Source: an uncultured beta proteobacterium
GTDB taxonomy: Bacteria > Pseudomonadota > Gammaproteobacteria > Burkholderiales > Casimicrobiaceae
Length of the DNA stretch: 34,376 nucleotides
Direction: 5' to 3'
NCBI GenBank assembly: GCA_903912485.1
Contig: CAIWHR010000396.1
Coordinates: 1-34,376, forward strand
Within the stretch, counting starts at the first letter, position 1. Every line of letters begins with the position of its first letter. Positions 30,770 through 34,376 of this stretch are shown in pieces. The notes below the pieces were generated by a model. It did not search any database. It had not been told where the DNA came from and saw only the letters and a list, made by a program, of their open reading frames with translations. Made by a program: the position numbers and the translations under genes.

Positions 30770-31036
30770 GTAGCCCGGGTTCCGCGTCCAGGTAGGCCCG
30801 ACGCGAGCCTCGCGCGCGTCCGGCGGAACCCGGGTTGCGCGGCCACGACGAGCGCCGTAGCCCGGGTTCCGCGTCCAGGTAGGCCCGACGCGAGCCTCCC
30901 GCGCGTCCGGGCGGAACCCGGGTTGCGCGGCCACGACGAGCGCCGTAGCCCGGGTTCCGCGGCCACGACGAGCGCCGTAGCCCGGGTTCCGCGGCCACGA
31001 CGAGCGCCGTAGCCGGATGCGCCGCGCCGCGCAACC
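30770..31036. repeat. REP-like array A: GTAGCCCGGGTTCCGC units
   Basis: Two long units (30770-30856, 87 bp; 30857-30944, 88 bp) each hold perfect 12-bp inverted arms, CCCGGGTTCCGC and GCGGAACCCGGG, around a GC-rich centre. Each ends in GCGGCCACGACGAGCGCC. Two short 32-bp units (30945-30976, 30977-31008) keep the outer parts but lack the centre, as if recombined between the arms. A decayed unit (GTAGCCGGATGC...GCAACCCGGG) follows from 31009. No ORF here is credible. Confidence 0.85.
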
Positions 31037-31062
31037 CGGGGGGGTGCGCCCAACGAAGCGCC

Positions 31063-31258
31063 GGCCCCGGGTTTCGCGCTTCAACCGCAGGGGCCGACGT
31101 CGGGCGCGGGCGGGCGCGAAGCCCCGGGCTTCGCGCTTCAAGGACAGGGGCCACGTCGGGCGCGGGCGGGCGCGAAGCCCCGGGCTTCGCGCTTCAGGGA
31201 CAGGGGCCGACGTCGGGCGCGGGCGGGCGCGAAGCCCGGGCTACGTTTCAACCGCAGG
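31063..31258. repeat. Palindromic array B: GCGCGAAGCCCCGGGCTTCGCGC units
   Basis: Three units begin with GGGGCC at 31090, 31147 and 31203 (periods 57 and 56 bp), preceded by a half unit. The first two contain the near-perfect palindrome GCGCGAAGCCC-c-GGGCTTCGCGC. The third ends instead in CCCGGGCTAC (31235-31244), the reverse complement of the array A end. So arrays A and B together are bounded by inverted GTAGCCCGGG. No gene is supported here. Confidence 0.85.
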
Positions 31259-31308
31259 AGATGACGCGGGGGGCCGCGGTGTCCCGGGCGCGAGGGCTCA
31301 AGCCCGGA

Positions 31309-31695
31309 TCAGGACTGTTCCCACGGCAGGCCTTCGGTCCGCCAGCCGGAGACGGTGTTGCGGTGATGGTCGTCGTCGAGCGGGCCTTCGAAGCCCTCGA
31401 GCACGTTGTAGACCTCGGAAAACCCGGCCCGCTCCAGCGCCTGGCCGGCGCTGATCGAGCGCTGGCCGCTGCGGCAGATGATCAGCACCGGGCGATCGAC
31501 GCTCGCGATCTTGCGCACCTGGCCGACGAAATGCGGGTTGATCTCCCAGTCCGGGCCGTCGTTCCACGAGACGTGCAGCGCGCCGACCGGATGGCCGACG
31601 AACAGGTATTCCATCTCGCTGCGGCAGTCGATGAACACCGCCTGCGGGTGTTCGTGGAGGAATTCGAAGGCCTGTCGGGGTTTGAGATGTTCCAT
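31309..31695 (-). CDS. Rhodanese-like sulfurtransferase
   Basis: A 128-aa single-domain rhodanese. It has VFIDCRSEMEYLFVGHPVGA, a conserved GP-DWEINPHFV middle part, and the active-site loop ICRSGQRSISAG with Cys74 (the persulfide carrier). The end QALERAGFSEVYNVLEGFEG followed by NTVSGWRTEGLPW is common in betaproteobacterial members. Such proteins transfer sulfane sulfur to thiophilic acceptors; the physiological acceptor is not evident. The overlapping 89- and 145-aa minus ORFs are shadows. It is divergent from the metH leader. Confidence 0.93.
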   Translation of the reverse strand: MEHLKPRQAFEFLHEHPQAVFIDCRSEMEYLFVGHPVGALHVSWNDGPDWEINPHFVGQVRKIASVDRPVLIICRSGQRSISAGQALERAGFSEVYNVLEGFEGPLDDDHHRNTVSGWRTEGLPWEQS

Positions 31696-31847
31696 CGGCG
31701 AAACTCTAGCACGGCGCCGCGCGCGCCGTTATGCCGATGCGTGCGCAGGATATAACCGGGGGCAAGCACGGCGGCCTGCACGACAGGCGCCGTCGGGCGA
31801 CGGGCGATGTCGCGATGGGCGCGACGGGCGCGACGGGCGACGTGCGA

Positions 31848-31876
31848 TTGACAATTGCCGCGCCAGACTTTACCTT
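31848..31876 (+). promoter_or_regulatory. Promoter of metH1-metH2
   Basis: A perfect -35 TTGACA (31848-31853), a 17-bp spacer and TACCTT (31871-31876). The start site would fall near 31883, two bases before the SAM-II aptamer, which makes the call convincing despite the poor -10. Confidence 0.7.
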
Positions 31877-31884
31877 TCACCTCC

Positions 31885-31938
31885 AGCGCCGATTTGAATC
31901 CTAGCTTGCGGGCGCTCAATAAATGCAGCTAAAGCGGC
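31885..31938 (+). ncRNA. SAM-II riboswitch upstream of metH1
   Basis: The element reads AGCGCC-GATTTGAATCCTAGCTTGC-GGGCGCT and then CAATAAATGCAGCTAAAGCGG. AGCGCC pairs perfectly with GGCGCT (P1). GATTTG in loop 1, CTTGC before the 3' P1 strand, and the A-rich TAAAT...GCTAAAG...GG tail are the conserved SAM-II positions. The tail can form the pseudoknot with the loop (for example TAGC with GCTA). SAM-II is best known from alphaproteobacterial metA/metX/metZ leaders. Here it would lower methionine synthase expression when SAM is high. Confidence 0.88.
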
Positions 31939-31947
31939 CTTCGACGG

Positions 31948-31981
31948 AAACCCGTTCGGCGGCGAGCTGACCGGGTTTTTT
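31948..31981 (+). terminator. Intrinsic terminator in the metH leader
   Basis: The AACCCG and CGGGTT arms enclose a 17-nt GC-rich loop that can pair further, followed by TTTTTT. It lies 10 nt after the SAM-II aptamer and about 25 nt before the metH1 ATG, so the riboswitch probably works by transcription attenuation. Confidence 0.75.
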
Positions 31982-32005
31982 CATTTCCCCGATTCGATCC
32001 CTACG

Positions 32006-33058
<1,053 letters not shown>

Positions 33059-33066
33059 CCCCGCCC

Positions 33067-34376
<1,310 letters not shown>

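Noticed and set aside
30770-31258. CRISPR array
   Set aside because: The units are themselves palindromic, of unequal length, with no unique spacers of constant size and no cas genes. They fit REP-type repeats.
31795-31847. GCGACGGGC short tandem repeat upstream of the metH promoter
   Set aside because: Only a few imperfect 8-10-bp copies are present in very GC-rich sequence. It may be simple slippage, and no function can be supported.
31885-31981. SAH riboswitch in front of metH
   Set aside because: SAH riboswitches are known from betaproteobacterial methyl-cycle genes and were considered first. The GATTTG, CTTGC and TAAAT-GCTAAAG positions match SAM-II instead.

Overview
The window is uniformly GC-rich, with strong G/C bias at codon third positions, and reads as a betaproteobacterial chromosome segment, probably Burkholderiales or a relative. 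The pointers are the birA-coaX-SPOR gene order, methionine synthase split into two ORFs (metH1/metH2), and the general look of the housekeeping proteins. No genus can be named from sequence alone. Almost all of the longest ORFs in the track on the non-coding side are mirrors of real genes, which is expected at this GC content.

Layout. (1) 1-1811: 5' part of thiC on the minus strand, behind a TPP riboswitch and a recognisable promoter; the gene runs off the left edge. (2) 1852-6060: a LysR regulator divergent from a five-gene cluster: LigB/DODA-type dioxygenase, cytochrome b561, two YceI-like periplasmic proteins and a RutE-like nitroreductase-fold reductase. A perfect inverted repeat in the divergent region is a likely operator. 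(3) 6061-13482: an accessory patchwork. It holds a decapitated IPTL-CTERM surface-protein remnant, tRNA-Gly(CCC), a protein-lysine-methyltransferase-like enzyme, a secreted collagen-like protein, a Tat-exported homologue of T4 gp19 tail-tube protein with no other tail genes, a LysR C-terminal remnant, a GT61 glycosyltransferase and a Tat-exported sulfatase. (4) 13835-20894: a phosphorelay made of a giant cytosolic TPR-multi-GAF hybrid histidine kinase (second receiver broken by a frameshift/nonsense lesion in this sequence), a stand-alone HPt protein and a receiver-adenylate cyclase. (5) 20922-23575 (minus): an OGT/SPINDLY-type TPR glycosyltransferase and a GT7 (beta-1,4-galactosyltransferase-type) enzyme, apparently co-transcribed. 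(6) 23703-30759: an EamA transporter, a 3-hydroxyisobutyrate-dehydrogenase-family oxidoreductase, a histidinol-phosphatase-like IMPase, birA, coaX, a SPOR protein and two TPM-domain membrane proteins. (7) 30770-31258: two different arrays of palindromic repeats between gene ends. (8) 31309-34376: a rhodanese (minus), then a promoter, a SAM-II riboswitch and an intrinsic terminator leading into metH1-metH2, the latter cut by the right edge.

Themes. Vitamin and cofactor metabolism dominates the conserved parts (thiamin, biotin, CoA, methionine/SAM), and both edges carry riboswitch-controlled genes. The accessory part is rich in enzymes that could modify or export surface proteins (methyltransferase, GT61, GT7, OGT, sulfatase, collagen-like protein). 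The most unusual items are the orphan Tat-targeted tail-tube homologue, the methyltransferase/collagen-like pair, the OGT+GT7 pair, the kinase-HPt-cyclase relay with its lesion, the SAM-II switch placed on metH, and the bounded double repeat array.
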